A program made the position numbers and the translations under genes. The notes under the pieces are model-generated. The model saw nothing but the letters and a program-made list of their open reading frames with translations, searched no databases and had not been told where the DNA came from. Positions 8,297-16,026 of a DNA stretch of 40,000 nucleotides are shown piece after piece. Numbering within the stretch: position 1 is the first letter of the stretch; every line of letters starts with the position of its first letter. The stretch comes from Desulfobacteraceae bacterium (lineage in GTDB: Bacteria > Desulfobacterota > DSM-4660 > Desulfatiglandales > B25-G16), in contig JAUWNK010000002.1 of assembly GCA_030612685.1 (NCBI GenBank), forward strand, positions 1-40,000, in the 5' to 3' direction.

Positions 8297-10019
8297 AGAG
8301 GCCCTGGATAACCTCCTTTATCGCCTTAGGCGCCTTGTTTACGGGTATAAGTGTGAGATCTGGATTAGGACGTAACTTGATCTCAACAGAATCTTTTTTA
8401 AGTGTCCTTGAACTCACAGTAACCCTCACAGGTATGCCTAAAAGATCAGCATCTTTGAATTTGAAACCCGGCCTTTCATCCCTGTCATCGTGAAAGACTG
8501 TTAGGCCTATATGACTCAGATGCTGGTATAAATTTTCAGCGACTTTTCTAACATGGGCTTCATGCACTTCAAGTGATAGGATCGTTACCTCAAAAGGGGA
8601 GATAGAGACAGGAAAGATAATACCATTCTCATCATGACTCTGCTCTATAGCTGCTGCAAGTGTTCGTCCTATTCCTATACCATAACACCCCATAATAATG
8701 GGAGTTTCCCGGCCTTCTTTATCCAAAAAATTTGCCTTGAGGGCTGTAGAGTACTTGGTCCCTAACTTAAAGACCTGGCCAACCTCTATTCCCTTACCAA
8801 ACCGTAATTCAGCGCCACACCTGGGACATGGATCAGAGGAGGTTATAATCCTTAAGTCTGCATATTTCTCGACCTGAAAATCCCTGCCTTCATTAACATT
8901 GAGGATATGCTTATCTTTCTCGTTTGCCCCCATTACCATATTTTTCATCTCCTTAAGGGCAAAGTCAGCCAGAATCCTTACCTTTAAGCCAAGGGCTCCT
9001 GCAAAGCCCATTGGGGCACCAGTTACCTCAGCTACAGTTTCCGGGTCTGCCATAGTAAGGTCTTGAACTTTAAGGACATTTCTTAGTTTAATTTCATTCA
9101 ATTCATGGTCCCCTCTTACTAAAACAGCTACCGGTCCATGCTCAGTTTGATAGATGAGAGTTTTGACCAATTTTTCCGGCTTAATGGACAGAAATTTAGT
9201 TACCTCATCTACGGTTCTTATTTCAGGTGTGTCAACAATTTGTAATGCCTTTTCCCTCTCGGTATCTTTGGAATCATCCTCTTTTAATATTACCTCCGCC
9301 TTTTCTAAGTTGGAGGCATACTGACAATTTTGGCAGCTTACAATATCGTCTTCACCACTATCCGAGAGGACCATGAATTCATGGGAAAAACTGCCACCTA
9401 TAGGGCCTGTATCTGCCTCGACTGCCCGGAATTTCAGTCCACATCTTCTAAAAATAGCCTCGTATGCGGCATACATCCTCTCATAGCTCTTGCTTGCACC
9501 CTCTTCATCTATATCAAAGCTATAGGCATCCTTCATGATAAATTCCCGGGCCCTCATGACTCCAAATCTCGGTCTGATCTCATCCCTGAACTTTGTCTGG
9601 ATCTGATACAGGTTAATGGGCAGTTGTTTGTATGAATGGATTTCCCTTCGCGCCAGGTCAGTAATTACCTCCTCGTGGGTTGGGCCCAGGCATGACTCCC
9701 TGTTGTGTCGATCCCTGAACCTTAAAAGCTCTGGCCCATAATAATCCCATCGACCGCTTTCCATCCATAAATCACCTGGCTGTACCCCTGGAAGCAAGAG
9801 TTCAATAGCACCAGCCCTATCCATCTCCTCCCTGACAATGCTTTCCACCTTCTTAAGGGCCATCAAACCAAAAGGAAGATAGGTATATATTCCTGCTGTT
9901 AGCTTTCTGATCATACCAGCCCTGAGCATTAATTGGTGGCTTATAATCTCAGCCTCGGCCGGTATCTCTTTAAGTGTCGGAATAAAGAATTGTGAATATC
10001 GTCTTGAAATAGATGCCAT
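8280..10019 (-). CDS. proS: Prolyl-tRNA synthetase (bacterial type with editing domain)
   Basis: Class II aminoacyl-tRNA synthetase that charges tRNA-Pro; 579 residues, the usual bacterial length. Motif 2 region FRDEIRPRFGVMRAREFIMKD and motif 3 (GCYGIGIGRTLAAAIEQ) are visible. The YbaK-like INS editing domain, which removes Ala-tRNA-Pro, sits between them (about 225-400, for example KLVKTLIYQ and VRGDHELNEIKL). The anticodon-binding domain is C-terminal. It follows ispG after 258 bases of repeats and overlaps rel by 17 bases, so translational coupling to rel is likely. Pairing with rel links tRNA charging and the starvation response, but this is only positional. Confidence 0.95.
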   Translation of the reverse strand: MASISRRYSQFFIPTLKEIPAEAEIISHQLMLRAGMIRKLTAGIYTYLPFGLMALKKVESIVREEMDRAGAIELLLPGVQPGDLWMESGRWDYYGPELLRFRDRHNRESCLGPTHEEVITDLARREIHSYKQLPINLYQIQTKFRDEIRPRFGVMRAREFIMKDAYSFDIDEEGASKSYERMYAAYEAIFRRCGLKFRAVEADTGPIGGSFSHEFMVLSDSGEDDIVSCQNCQYASNLEKAEVILKEDDSKDTEREKALQIVDTPEIRTVDEVTKFLSIKPEKLVKTLIYQTEHGPVAVLVRGDHELNEIKLRNVLKVQDLTMADPETVAEVTGAPMGFAGALGLKVRILADFALKEMKNMVMGANEKDKHILNVNEGRDFQVEKYADLRIITSSDPCPRCGAELRFGKGIEVGQVFKLGTKYSTALKANFLDKEGRETPIIMGCYGIGIGRTLAAAIEQSHDENGIIFPVSISPFEVTILSLEVHEAHVRKVAENLYQHLSHIGLTVFHDDRDERPGFKFKDADLLGIPVRVTVSSRTLKKDSVEIKLRPNPDLTLIPVNKAPKAIKEVIQGLYDSLK

Positions 10020-10046
10020 AATCGAACTTAGTTCGCTTTGCTCACA

Positions 10047-10088
10047 ACCTGCCCGCCATTGCTATGCGCAGGCGTTGGCAGGCGGGTT
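10047..10088. repeat. REP-like GC-rich palindrome, copy 2
   Basis: AACCTGCCCGCC at the left pairs with GGCAGGCGGGTT at the right around a TGCGCAGGCG core. It belongs to the family at 85-126. It abuts the TTCCA-repeat element immediately downstream, in the spacer between ispG and proS. Confidence 0.7.
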
Positions 10089-10208
10089 GGAATAATGGAG
10101 TAGTGGAACGATGGAATGTTGGGTTTAAGAGGCCTAAAAAAGACAAGAAGTTGTTTATTTTGCTGTTATTTTTTACATTATTCCAATATTCCAATATTCC
10201 ATTTTTCC
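10087..10208. repeat. Inverted-repeat element, family F copy 1 (TTCCA/TGGAA)
   Basis: Left end TTGGAATAATGG with further TGGAA units, right end ATTCCAATATTCCA; a large imperfect inverted repeat with an AT-rich centre. A second copy lies at 22003-22095 with the same landmarks (TTGGAATATTGG, TGGGTT, ATTCCATTTTTCC). The two fill spacers of unrelated genes. Confidence 0.65.
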
Positions 10209-10277
10209 TTCACTGAACATGCAACCATGCAATTAAAGAACTATAGGATTTATAGGTTATAAAAATTCCGAAATACT

Positions 10278-11336
10278 TTATTCGTTGATCATCTTTTTGA
10301 CTTCTTCAACAAATACCCTGGCCAGATCTGACTCAGGCACTTTTTTAATCACTCTACCCTTCTTAAACAATGTGCCTTTGCCTTGTCCACCGGCAATACC
10401 AATGTCAGCCTCTCTTGCCTCTCCAGGCCCATTAACAACACATCCCATAATAGCTAACTTAATAGGGGTTGTAATCTGAATCAGATCATTTTCAATTGTT
10501 TCTACCAATTTAAAGAGATCTATCTGACATCTTCCGCAGGTAGGGCAGGATATAATTTCCGCTCCTCTATGCCTCAAACCCAGGGCCCTCAAAATTTCAT
10601 ATGCGACCTTAACCTCAGTAACTGGATCATGTGTTAGAGAAACCCTGATTGTATCCCCTATGCCCTCTGATAGTAATAATCCTATCCCTAAAGAATTCTT
10701 AACAGTCCCTGATATAAGAGTCCCGGCCTCGGTTACGCCTAAATGTAAAGGATAATCAACCTTCTCACTCAGAAGTCTATATGCCGATATCATCTGCCAT
10801 ACATCTGATGATTTCAGGGAGATCTTAATAAGATGGAAATCTAAATCTTCCAAAATCCTTACATGACTCATGGCACTCTCAACCATAGCTTCTGGTGTCG
10901 GATGACCATATTTTTTTAGAATAGCCTTGCTCAGAGAGCCGGAGTTAACCCCAATCCTTATAGGAACAGCATAAGTGCGAGCAGCTACAACAATTTCCTG
11001 AATTTCTTTCCTTCCACCAATGTTGCCTGGATTCAATCTTAGCCCATTGGCACCGTTCTCCATAGCTGCCAAGGCAAGGTTATAGTCAAAATGAATATCG
11101 GCAATAATTGGAAGAGATACCCGAGATTTTATCTCTCTAATGGCGGAAGCAGCTTCCATATCTGGTACTGCAAGGCGAACAAGCTCACAGCCAGCGTCGT
11201 TCAAGCGGTCTATCTGTTTTACAGTGGCATCTATATCCTGGGTTGGGGTATTGGTCATAGATTGTACAGCTACCGGTGCCCCACCACCTATCTTTACCCC
11301 GCCTATATTTATCTGTCTGCTAAAACGTCTTTTCAT
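10278..11336 (-). CDS. ispG: 4-hydroxy-3-methylbut-2-enyl diphosphate synthase (IspG/GcpE)
   Basis: Iron-sulfur enzyme of the MEP isoprenoid pathway; it converts methylerythritol cyclodiphosphate to HMBPP. Its 352 residues match the compact bacterial form (TIM barrel plus reductase-like domain) without the plant insertion. The 4Fe-4S ligands are in SCPTCGRCQIDL (two of its three cysteines) and MGCVVNGPGEA. AAGGGGC precedes ATG 11336, and a TTGACA-type promoter lies just upstream. It heads the minus-strand run with proS and rel. Together with ispE at 12.4 kb it shows that isoprenoids are made by the MEP route. Confidence 0.95.
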   Translation of the reverse strand: MKRRFSRQINIGGVKIGGGAPVAVQSMTNTPTQDIDATVKQIDRLNDAGCELVRLAVPDMEAASAIREIKSRVSLPIIADIHFDYNLALAAMENGANGLRLNPGNIGGRKEIQEIVVAARTYAVPIRIGVNSGSLSKAILKKYGHPTPEAMVESAMSHVRILEDLDFHLIKISLKSSDVWQMISAYRLLSEKVDYPLHLGVTEAGTLISGTVKNSLGIGLLLSEGIGDTIRVSLTHDPVTEVKVAYEILRALGLRHRGAEIISCPTCGRCQIDLFKLVETIENDLIQITTPIKLAIMGCVVNGPGEAREADIGIAGGQGKGTLFKKGRVIKKVPESDLARVFVEEVKKMINE

Positions 11337-11356
11337 TGCCCGCCCCTTAATATTTA

Positions 11357-11385
11357 AAATTAACTGATAGATATACCCCTGTCAA
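11357..11385 (-). promoter_or_regulatory. Putative sigma70-type promoter of ispG
   Basis: On the minus strand, a perfect -35 TTGACA (11385-11380), a 17-base spacer and a weak -10 TAATTT (11362-11357). The predicted transcript would start about 14 bases before the ispG start codon. The -10 matches the consensus only partly. Confidence 0.4.
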
Positions 11386-11486
11386 GGCGATTTCTCCTAA
11401 TGCTGAACTTACAATAACAATATCAGGTACCATGTATAACACCCTGATGAGCAATGCCTTTATAGCGCTTTTTTACTAATTTCTGC

Positions 11487-11588
11487 GTAACTGTTCAATA
11501 TTCAGAGGAATGATAAAAGGCTTACGCCTCAATTCCTAAATAGGAGTTTACCCGTAAGGGTTTTATCCGCAGTATATTGAGTAATTAC
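11487..11588. repeat. MITE-like element, family A copy 1
   Basis: A 102-bp element with imperfect terminal inverted repeats: GTAACTGTTCAATATTC at the left and GTATATTGAGTAATTAC at the right (13 of 17 match). On the minus strand it aligns with 35318-35480: GGATAAAA, GCTTACG-like blocks, TAGGAATTGAGGC, GTAAGCCTTTTAT. This copy lacks the 41-bp REP palindrome present in the other, so it gives the uninterrupted form. Confidence 0.75.
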
Positions 11589-11705
11589 ATTTCTGCACAA
11601 TGTAAGGGAAGGGATATATAAAGATTTTCTCTTGCACAATATCACTAAATTCTGTTACATTTACAATATAAGTTAGCAAAATTAATATAAAAAGATTGTA
11701 ATTAC

Positions 11706-11887
11706 TCAGGTATCTTGCCACAAAGGCACCAAGGCACCAAGATTATAGAATTATTCTTTATAATAGTCTTTTTAATGCCTGGCACATTGAAATTAATGAG
11801 CCTAAGACTCATTAATGAAAAAACTCCGTTATTCAATTTATATTCATCTCATCTTTGAGTCTTTGTGCCTTGGTGGCTGAATAGTTA
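11706..11887. repeat. Inverted-repeat element, family D copy 2
   Basis: Left end GCCACAAAGGCACCAAGG (from about 11717) and right end CTTTGTGCCTTGGTGGC (11861-11877) are inverted repeats, as in the copy at 3911-4120. The centre differs; it carries a perfect 9-bp inverted repeat, ATTAATGAG / CTCATTAAT (11792-11816), with a 7-base loop. It ends about 80 bases before the DUF1844 start. Confidence 0.65.
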
Positions 11888-11968
11888 CAAAAGATTTAAC
11901 TTTTTATTTTTACTGAAAGCTGAGTGCTACAAACGTGAGTAGAAACTTTATAGATTATGGAGGAAAAC

Positions 11969-12364
11969 ATGTCTGAAGAAGAAATACATGGTCCAGGATT
12001 TACTGTTAAAGATAAAAGGGCTTTTGATAGTCAGGGAAAGGTAAACAAAGAATCTGAAAAGGCAGAAAAGGAAGAAGATAAGGAGAAAGAAATAGAGAAG
12101 GAGAAGGCTTCTGCTCCCTTGCCAGAAATTAGTTTTTCCTCCTTTCTTCTCTCACTTAGCTCTTCAACCCTCCTTCACCTTGGTGAAATTGCAGATCCTC
12201 AGTCAGGGGGTAAAAAGAAAGACTTGGCCCTGGCTAAACAATCAATTGATATTATCAGCCTTTTAAAAGACAAAACCAAGGGCAATCTTACCCAGGAAGA
12301 AGAGAAGCTCCTGGAGCATCTTCTCTACGATCTCCGCATGCGTTTTGTTAAAGCAAGCGAATAA
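11969..12364 (+). CDS. DUF1844 domain protein
   Basis: A 131-residue protein of unknown function. The start is set at ATG 11969 because GGAGG lies 5 bases upstream; the ATG at 11957 overlaps that site. Residues up to about 45 are a charged, disordered Lys/Glu-rich segment. The C-terminal half is the DUF1844 domain: SFSSFLLSLSSSTLLHLGE, then AKQSIDIISLLKDKTKGNLT and EEEKLLEHLLYDLRMRFV. DUF1844 proteins are small, soluble and common beside ispE in deltaproteobacteria-like genomes. It ends 2 bases before ispE and is surely co-transcribed with it. Confidence 0.85.
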   Translation: MSEEEIHGPGFTVKDKRAFDSQGKVNKESEKAEKEEDKEKEIEKEKASAPLPEISFSSFLLSLSSSTLLHLGEIADPQSGGKKKDLALAKQSIDIISLLKDKTKGNLTQEEEKLLEHLLYDLRMRFVKASE

Positions 12365-12366
12365 TA

Positions 12367-13263
12367 ATGCCCTCCACGCTAACAAATGAGAAATCCAACT
12401 CCCATTTCCTTAATAAGACCACAATTGAAATCTTGGCCCCAGCTAAGCTAAATTTACTACTAAAGATTACTGGGAAGAGAGTTGATGGGTATCACGAGTT
12501 AGTGTCTATTTTAGTTCCAGTAGCTCTCTATGATAAGCTAAAGATAAGTAAGGCAGAAAAGGGATTAGAGGTTTATTGGAGCGGCAGGGAATTACTGCCC
12601 AAAGGCCAAAATAATCTGATTAATAGGGCGACTGTCTCTTTTTTTGAAAAAACCGGGATCAGGAAAGGGGCCAAAATCACAGTAATAAAAAAGATTCCTG
12701 TCGCTTCTGGTTTGGGTGGTGGCAGTAGCGATGCCGCCGCAGCCTTGAAAGGATTAAACCAGCTTTGGGGGAGCCCCCTCTCAAAGGGAGATCTTGAAAG
12801 ACTCGCCCTTCCTTTAGGTGCAGATGTTCCATTCTTTCTTTTGCAGAGGCCCGCTATAGCCAGGGGAATTGGAGAAATACTCCAACCAATAAAACATTTT
12901 CCTTCATTTTGGTATGTTGTTGTTAGTCCTGATCTTATGGTCTCAACGGCATGGGCATATAAAATGAGCAAATTTAAGTTGACAAAAAAAGAGAATTTGA
13001 ATAGAATAAAAAACTCTGAAAATGTCAGTTTCAATATCCCAGATATACTTTCCAATGATCTTGAAAGAGTTACCCTTGGAAAATACCCTTTTCTTTATTC
13101 AATTAAGACTTCCTTAATTGAGTCAGGTGCTCTTGGGGTATTGATGACCGGCAGCGGTCCGAGCATCTTTGGTCTTTTTGACTCAAAAAAAAAGGCCCAT
13201 GAGGCTGGGAAGATTCTTGAATCATACAATAAAGGGGATGTGTTTGTAGTAAAAGGGATCTGA
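12367..13263 (+). CDS. ispE: 4-diphosphocytidyl-2-C-methyl-D-erythritol kinase
   Basis: GHMP-family kinase of the MEP pathway; it phosphorylates CDP-methylerythritol with ATP. Its 298 residues fit the family. The N-terminal APAKLNLLLKITGKRVDGYHEL is typical of IspE, the glycine-rich ATP loop PVASGLGGGSSDAAAA lies near residue 115, and the third GHMP motif (MTGSGPSIFGLF) is near the C-terminus. The first 19 residues before IEILAPAK are poorly conserved, so the true start could lie slightly downstream. It begins 2 bases after the DUF1844 stop. Confidence 0.95.
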   Translation: MPSTLTNEKSNSHFLNKTTIEILAPAKLNLLLKITGKRVDGYHELVSILVPVALYDKLKISKAEKGLEVYWSGRELLPKGQNNLINRATVSFFEKTGIRKGAKITVIKKIPVASGLGGGSSDAAAALKGLNQLWGSPLSKGDLERLALPLGADVPFFLLQRPAIARGIGEILQPIKHFPSFWYVVVSPDLMVSTAWAYKMSKFKLTKKENLNRIKNSENVSFNIPDILSNDLERVTLGKYPFLYSIKTSLIESGALGVLMTGSGPSIFGLFDSKKKAHEAGKILESYNKGDVFVVKGI

Positions 13264-13469
13264 AGTGCCTAAAGTTTAAAGTGAACTAAAGTGAACTAAA
13301 GTTATGGGGAGGATTATCTGGGATTGCAAATTTAGTAATTGATAGAATTAGAACTCAATTCACAATTAGTTAAGGGTGTATATTGGTGCAAATTATTTAT
13401 GGGTAATCCTGGGACAAATTAATTTTAATTTCTTGCTTAAATTTTAGGCACTTATAATTTTAGGCACTT
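13263..13469. repeat. Inverted-repeat element with AAGTGCCTAAA ends
   Basis: AAGTGCCTAAA (13263-13273) overlaps the end of ispE, and its exact inverse TTTAGGCACTT occurs twice at the right (13443-13453 and 13459-13469). Near the left end GTGAACTAAA is repeated in tandem. The same terminal word appears at 3226 (AAGTGCCTAAAA) and near 21693 (TTTAGGCACTT), next to other repeats. The element separates ispE from tRNA-Gln. Confidence 0.55.
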
Positions 13470-13484
13470 TTTTATGCAATGCTT

Positions 13485-13556
13485 TGGGGTGTCGTCAAGC
13501 GGTAAGACACGGGCCTTTGGAGCCCGCATTCGGAGGTTCGAATCCTCCCACCCCAG
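13485..13556 (+). tRNA. tRNA-Gln (anticodon UUG)
   Basis: A complete cloverleaf: acceptor TGGGGTG/CACCCCA, D arm GTC-AAGCGGTAA-GAC, anticodon arm CGGGC-CTTTGGA-GCCCG with TTG at positions 34-36, a short variable loop, and T arm GGAGG-TTCGAAT-CCTCC. The discriminator base is G. The 3' CCA is not encoded (TCA follows). Its place just before prs is a known arrangement in deltaproteobacteria. Confidence 0.95.
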
Positions 13557-13607
13557 TCAAAAACAGCAGGATCATTTTAGGTTAGATGAGAAAAAGAGGA
13601 AAATTCT

Positions 13608-14558
13608 ATGGATGAGCTTATTGATAACCTGAAGCTGTTTGGCGGCACATCCAACGTAAACCTCACCAAAGAGGTGTGTGACTACCTAAATATCCTTCCC
13701 GGGGAAATGGTAAACAAAACCTTTAGTGATGGAGAGATTCAGGTTGAAATCAATGACAATGTAAGAGGAAGAGACACCTTTATCGTTCAGTCAACATGTA
13801 GCCCGGTTAATGATAACCTGATGCAACTCCTGATAATTACAGATGCACTCAAAAGGGCCTCTGCCAAAAGCATAACAGCTGTAATCCCTTATTATGGATA
13901 TGCCAGGCAGGACAGGAAGGTCAAGCCGCGGGTTCCTATAAGTGCAAAGCTTGTAGCTGATCTGATAACTGTAGCTGAAGTGAATCGGGTAATCTCAATC
14001 GATCTTCATGTTGGGCAGATTCAGGGATACTTTAATATTCCTGTGGACAATCTATTTGCAGCACCTATTATCCTGAACTACATTCGGAAGCATTTTAAAA
14101 ACAATATATCAATAATTTCACCCGATGCTGGTGGTGTGGAAAGAGCACGGGCCTTTGCCAAGAGGCTTAATGCCTCTTTGGCTATAATAGATAAGAGAAG
14201 AGAGGGACCTAATGTTGCCGCGGTCATGAATATCGTTGGGGATGTAACAGGAAAAACAGCCATTATTTTTGATGACATGGTTGATACAGCTGGGACACTG
14301 GTTCAGGCTGCTCAGGCATTAATTAAAAATGGGGCGGCACATGTTTACGCCTGCTGTACCCATCCAGTTCTCTCTGGTAATTCCATAAAAAGGATAGAGA
14401 AATCGCCTATTGAGTCGCTTGTAGTAACAAATACAATTCCATTAAATAAAAAGGCCTCTGAGTGCTCCAAGATTAAGGTTGTTTCCGTGGCAGAGATCTT
14501 GGGAGAGGCTATAAAGAGGGTATACTTTTCAAAATCTATTAGCTCCTTATTTGTATAA
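13608..14558 (+). CDS. prs: Ribose-phosphate pyrophosphokinase (PRPP synthetase)
   Basis: Makes PRPP from ribose 5-phosphate and ATP for nucleotide, His and Trp synthesis. 316 residues, the class I bacterial length. Visible motifs are FSDGEIQVEI at the N-terminus, YYGYARQDRK near residue 100, the divalent cation and phosphate region SPDAGGVERA, and the PRPP-binding loop FDDMVDTAGT near residue 222. GAAAA-type spacing without a strong Shine-Dalgarno precedes the ATG. It is followed by rplY and pth. Confidence 0.96.
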   Translation: MDELIDNLKLFGGTSNVNLTKEVCDYLNILPGEMVNKTFSDGEIQVEINDNVRGRDTFIVQSTCSPVNDNLMQLLIITDALKRASAKSITAVIPYYGYARQDRKVKPRVPISAKLVADLITVAEVNRVISIDLHVGQIQGYFNIPVDNLFAAPIILNYIRKHFKNNISIISPDAGGVERARAFAKRLNASLAIIDKRREGPNVAAVMNIVGDVTGKTAIIFDDMVDTAGTLVQAAQALIKNGAAHVYACCTHPVLSGNSIKRIEKSPIESLVVTNTIPLNKKASECSKIKVVSVAEILGEAIKRVYFSKSISSLFV

Positions 14559-14586
14559 TCATGAGATGTGGGAGTTAGGGATTGTG

Positions 14587-14624
14587 GCCTGCGCGACATC
14601 CGGCAGGCGGGTCTGGGCCAGGGA
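14587..14624. repeat. Shortened family E repeat flanked by 9-bp direct repeats
   Basis: Contains the end words of the family E element (GCCTGCGCGAC and GTCTGGGCCAGGG) with the interior missing. GGGATTGTG occurs directly on both sides (14578-14586 and 14621-14629), which could be a target-site duplication or chance overlap with the element's end. Confidence 0.45.
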
Positions 14625-14635
14625 TTGTGAATTGA

Positions 14636-14678
14636 GGCCTGCCCGCCATCGCGAGCCGCTCAGGCGAGGCGGGCGGGA
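14636..14678. repeat. REP-like GC-rich palindrome, copy 3
   Basis: GGCCTGCCCGCCATCG at the left pairs with GGCGAGGCGGGCGGG at the right. It lies in the prs-rplY spacer directly after the shortened family E repeat. Confidence 0.75.
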
Positions 14679-14774
14679 ACTGAAGGATTGTTTCTGGTTA
14701 CTTGTTTCTCTTTTCAAAAAGACAAAGGATAACGGTGAATGGATGACTTTAGTCACTTAATTTGGAGTCAATAA

Positions 14775-15431
14775 ATGGTTACTATGCGAATAAACGCTAA
14801 AATAAGAACCAAAACAGGTAAAGGTCCAGCACGAAAGATAAGAAGTGCAGGCAAGCTTCCCGCTATATTTTATGGGCCAGAGATAAATCCCATCACGCTT
14901 TCCGTAGATTATATGCAGCTCGAAAAGATGCTTAAAGGAAAATCTGCTGAAAATATTATATTTGATCTAAGGATAGACTCTGATGAAAAAGGTCGATCCA
15001 AAAAAGTCATGATAAAAGAGATACAGAGGGATCCGGTTACAAGGGAATACCTTCATGTAGATCTTTACGAGATAGCCATGGGAAAAGAAATAGAGGCAGA
15101 TATTCCTGTTCATCTGATAAACATACCAATAGGAGTTACCAATGGAGGTATTTTACAGCATATTCGGAGGGTGTTAGGTGTGTCATGTATGCCAGAAGAT
15201 CTTGTAGATAAAATAGATATTGATGTATCGGCCCTTGATATCGGACAGTCCCTTCATATAGGGGATATTTCCTTTCCTCCGGGTTTGAAATCTATGGAGG
15301 ATGAGAATCTCACCATTGCCACAGTGGTTGCCCCGACCATAGAAGTAGAAGAAGTTAAGGAAGAAGAGGTTAAGGAAGAAGAGGTAGAGGAAGCTGAAAG
15401 AGAGGAAATAAAAGGCGAAGATAAATCCTAA
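14775..15431 (+). CDS. rplY: 50S ribosomal protein L25 (Ctc/TL5 long form)
   Basis: 5S rRNA-binding ribosomal protein, 218 residues: the long general-stress CTC type with an N-terminal L25 domain (to about residue 95) and a C-terminal beta domain. GGAG sits 7 bases before ATG 14775. The C-terminus is a low-complexity acidic tail of repeated VKEEE units encoded by near-tandem 15-bp DNA repeats. It lies between prs and pth, the usual order, and ends 10 bases before the likely pth start. Confidence 0.93.
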   Translation: MVTMRINAKIRTKTGKGPARKIRSAGKLPAIFYGPEINPITLSVDYMQLEKMLKGKSAENIIFDLRIDSDEKGRSKKVMIKEIQRDPVTREYLHVDLYEIAMGKEIEADIPVHLINIPIGVTNGGILQHIRRVLGVSCMPEDLVDKIDIDVSALDIGQSLHIGDISFPPGLKSMEDENLTIATVVAPTIEVEEVKEEEVKEEEVEEAEREEIKGEDKS

Positions 15432-15441
15432 AAACATATAT

Positions 15442-16026
15442 TTGATAGTAGGGCTTGGTAATCCGGGCACTGGATACAAAAACAGTCGACATAATCTTGG
15501 ATTTAATGTTGTTGATCTTTTATGCACCAAATTATGCCTTCATTTATCTGATCAACACTTTCAAACCCTTAGCACAAGCACAAATTACCATGATAAAAAG
15601 ATAGTACTGGCCTGTCCACAAACGTTTATGAATAAATCCGGAATTGCAGTCAAGTATTTAGTAGAACACTATAGGCCAGAGATCAGAAATATAATGGTTG
15701 TCCATGATGACATTGATTTAGATGTAGGTCATATTAAGATTGTCCGCGAAGGAGGGGCAGGAGGTCATCATGGGGTAGACTCTGTAATCTATCATCTTGG
15801 GACAGATGGATTCAGCAGGACCAAGATTGGAATAGGTCGGCCACAGTATAATGAACCAATTGAGGATTTTGTTTTAAGCCCTATTTATGACGATCAACAA
15901 AAAACAATCAAAGATGCACTTCATATAGTAGCAGAGGCCATTGAATCATTCATTTTGGATGGAGTAGAGGTGACAATGAATAAATTCAATCCTGTGACAA
16001 TTAAGAAGAAGGAGGGAGGAAAATAA
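15442..16026 (+). CDS. pth: Peptidyl-tRNA hydrolase
   Basis: Releases peptides from prematurely dropped peptidyl-tRNA; 194 residues, the usual size. Key family motifs are GLGNPG at the N-terminus, SRHNLGF with the catalytic His at about residue 17, [17 protein letters not shown] and [13 protein letters not shown]. The start is uncertain. TTG 15442 yields MIVGLGNPG, two or three residues shorter than typical proteins, whereas an ATA at 15436 would give the common Met-x-Leu-Ile-Val-Gly-Leu-Gly opening. No strong ribosome-binding site decides between them. The stop codon overlaps the hppA start by one base. Confidence 0.93.
   Translation: MIVGLGNPGTGYKNSRHNLGFNVVDLLCTKLCLHLSDQHFQTLSTSTNYHDKKIVLACPQTFMNKSGIAVKYLVEHYRPEIRNIMVVHDDIDLDVGHIKIVREGGAGGHHGVDSVIYHLGTDGFSRTKIGIGRPQYNEPIEDFVLSPIYDDQQKTIKDALHIVAEAIESFILDGVEVTMNKFNPVTIKKKEGGK

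Larger units (their letters stand above)
11337..11968. other. 632-bp spacer between divergent ispG and the DUF1844 gene
   Basis: No gene found. From left to right it holds the ispG promoter, a MITE-like element (family A, 11487-11588), an AT-rich stretch with an 11-bp inverted pair (TGAGTAATTAC at 11578-11588, GTAATTACTCA at 11698-11708), and a family D element (11706-11887) with a central 9-bp inverted repeat. The promoter for the rightward operon should be here, but I could not fix it. Confidence 0.6.

Noticed and set aside
10087-10208. Regular ATTCCA units as a CRISPR or tandem array
   Set aside because: Units are 8 bp or less without spacers of constant length; the whole is an inverted-repeat element. 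No cas genes are in the window.
11779-11800. TGGCAC-containing sequence resembling a sigma54 (-24/-12) promoter
   Set aside because: The -12 TTGC element is missing at the required spacing, and the sequence is internal to a family D repeat.
14551-14760. Overlapping plus- and minus-strand frames between prs and rplY
   Set aside because: They consist of REP and family E repeat sequence and have no homology-like features.
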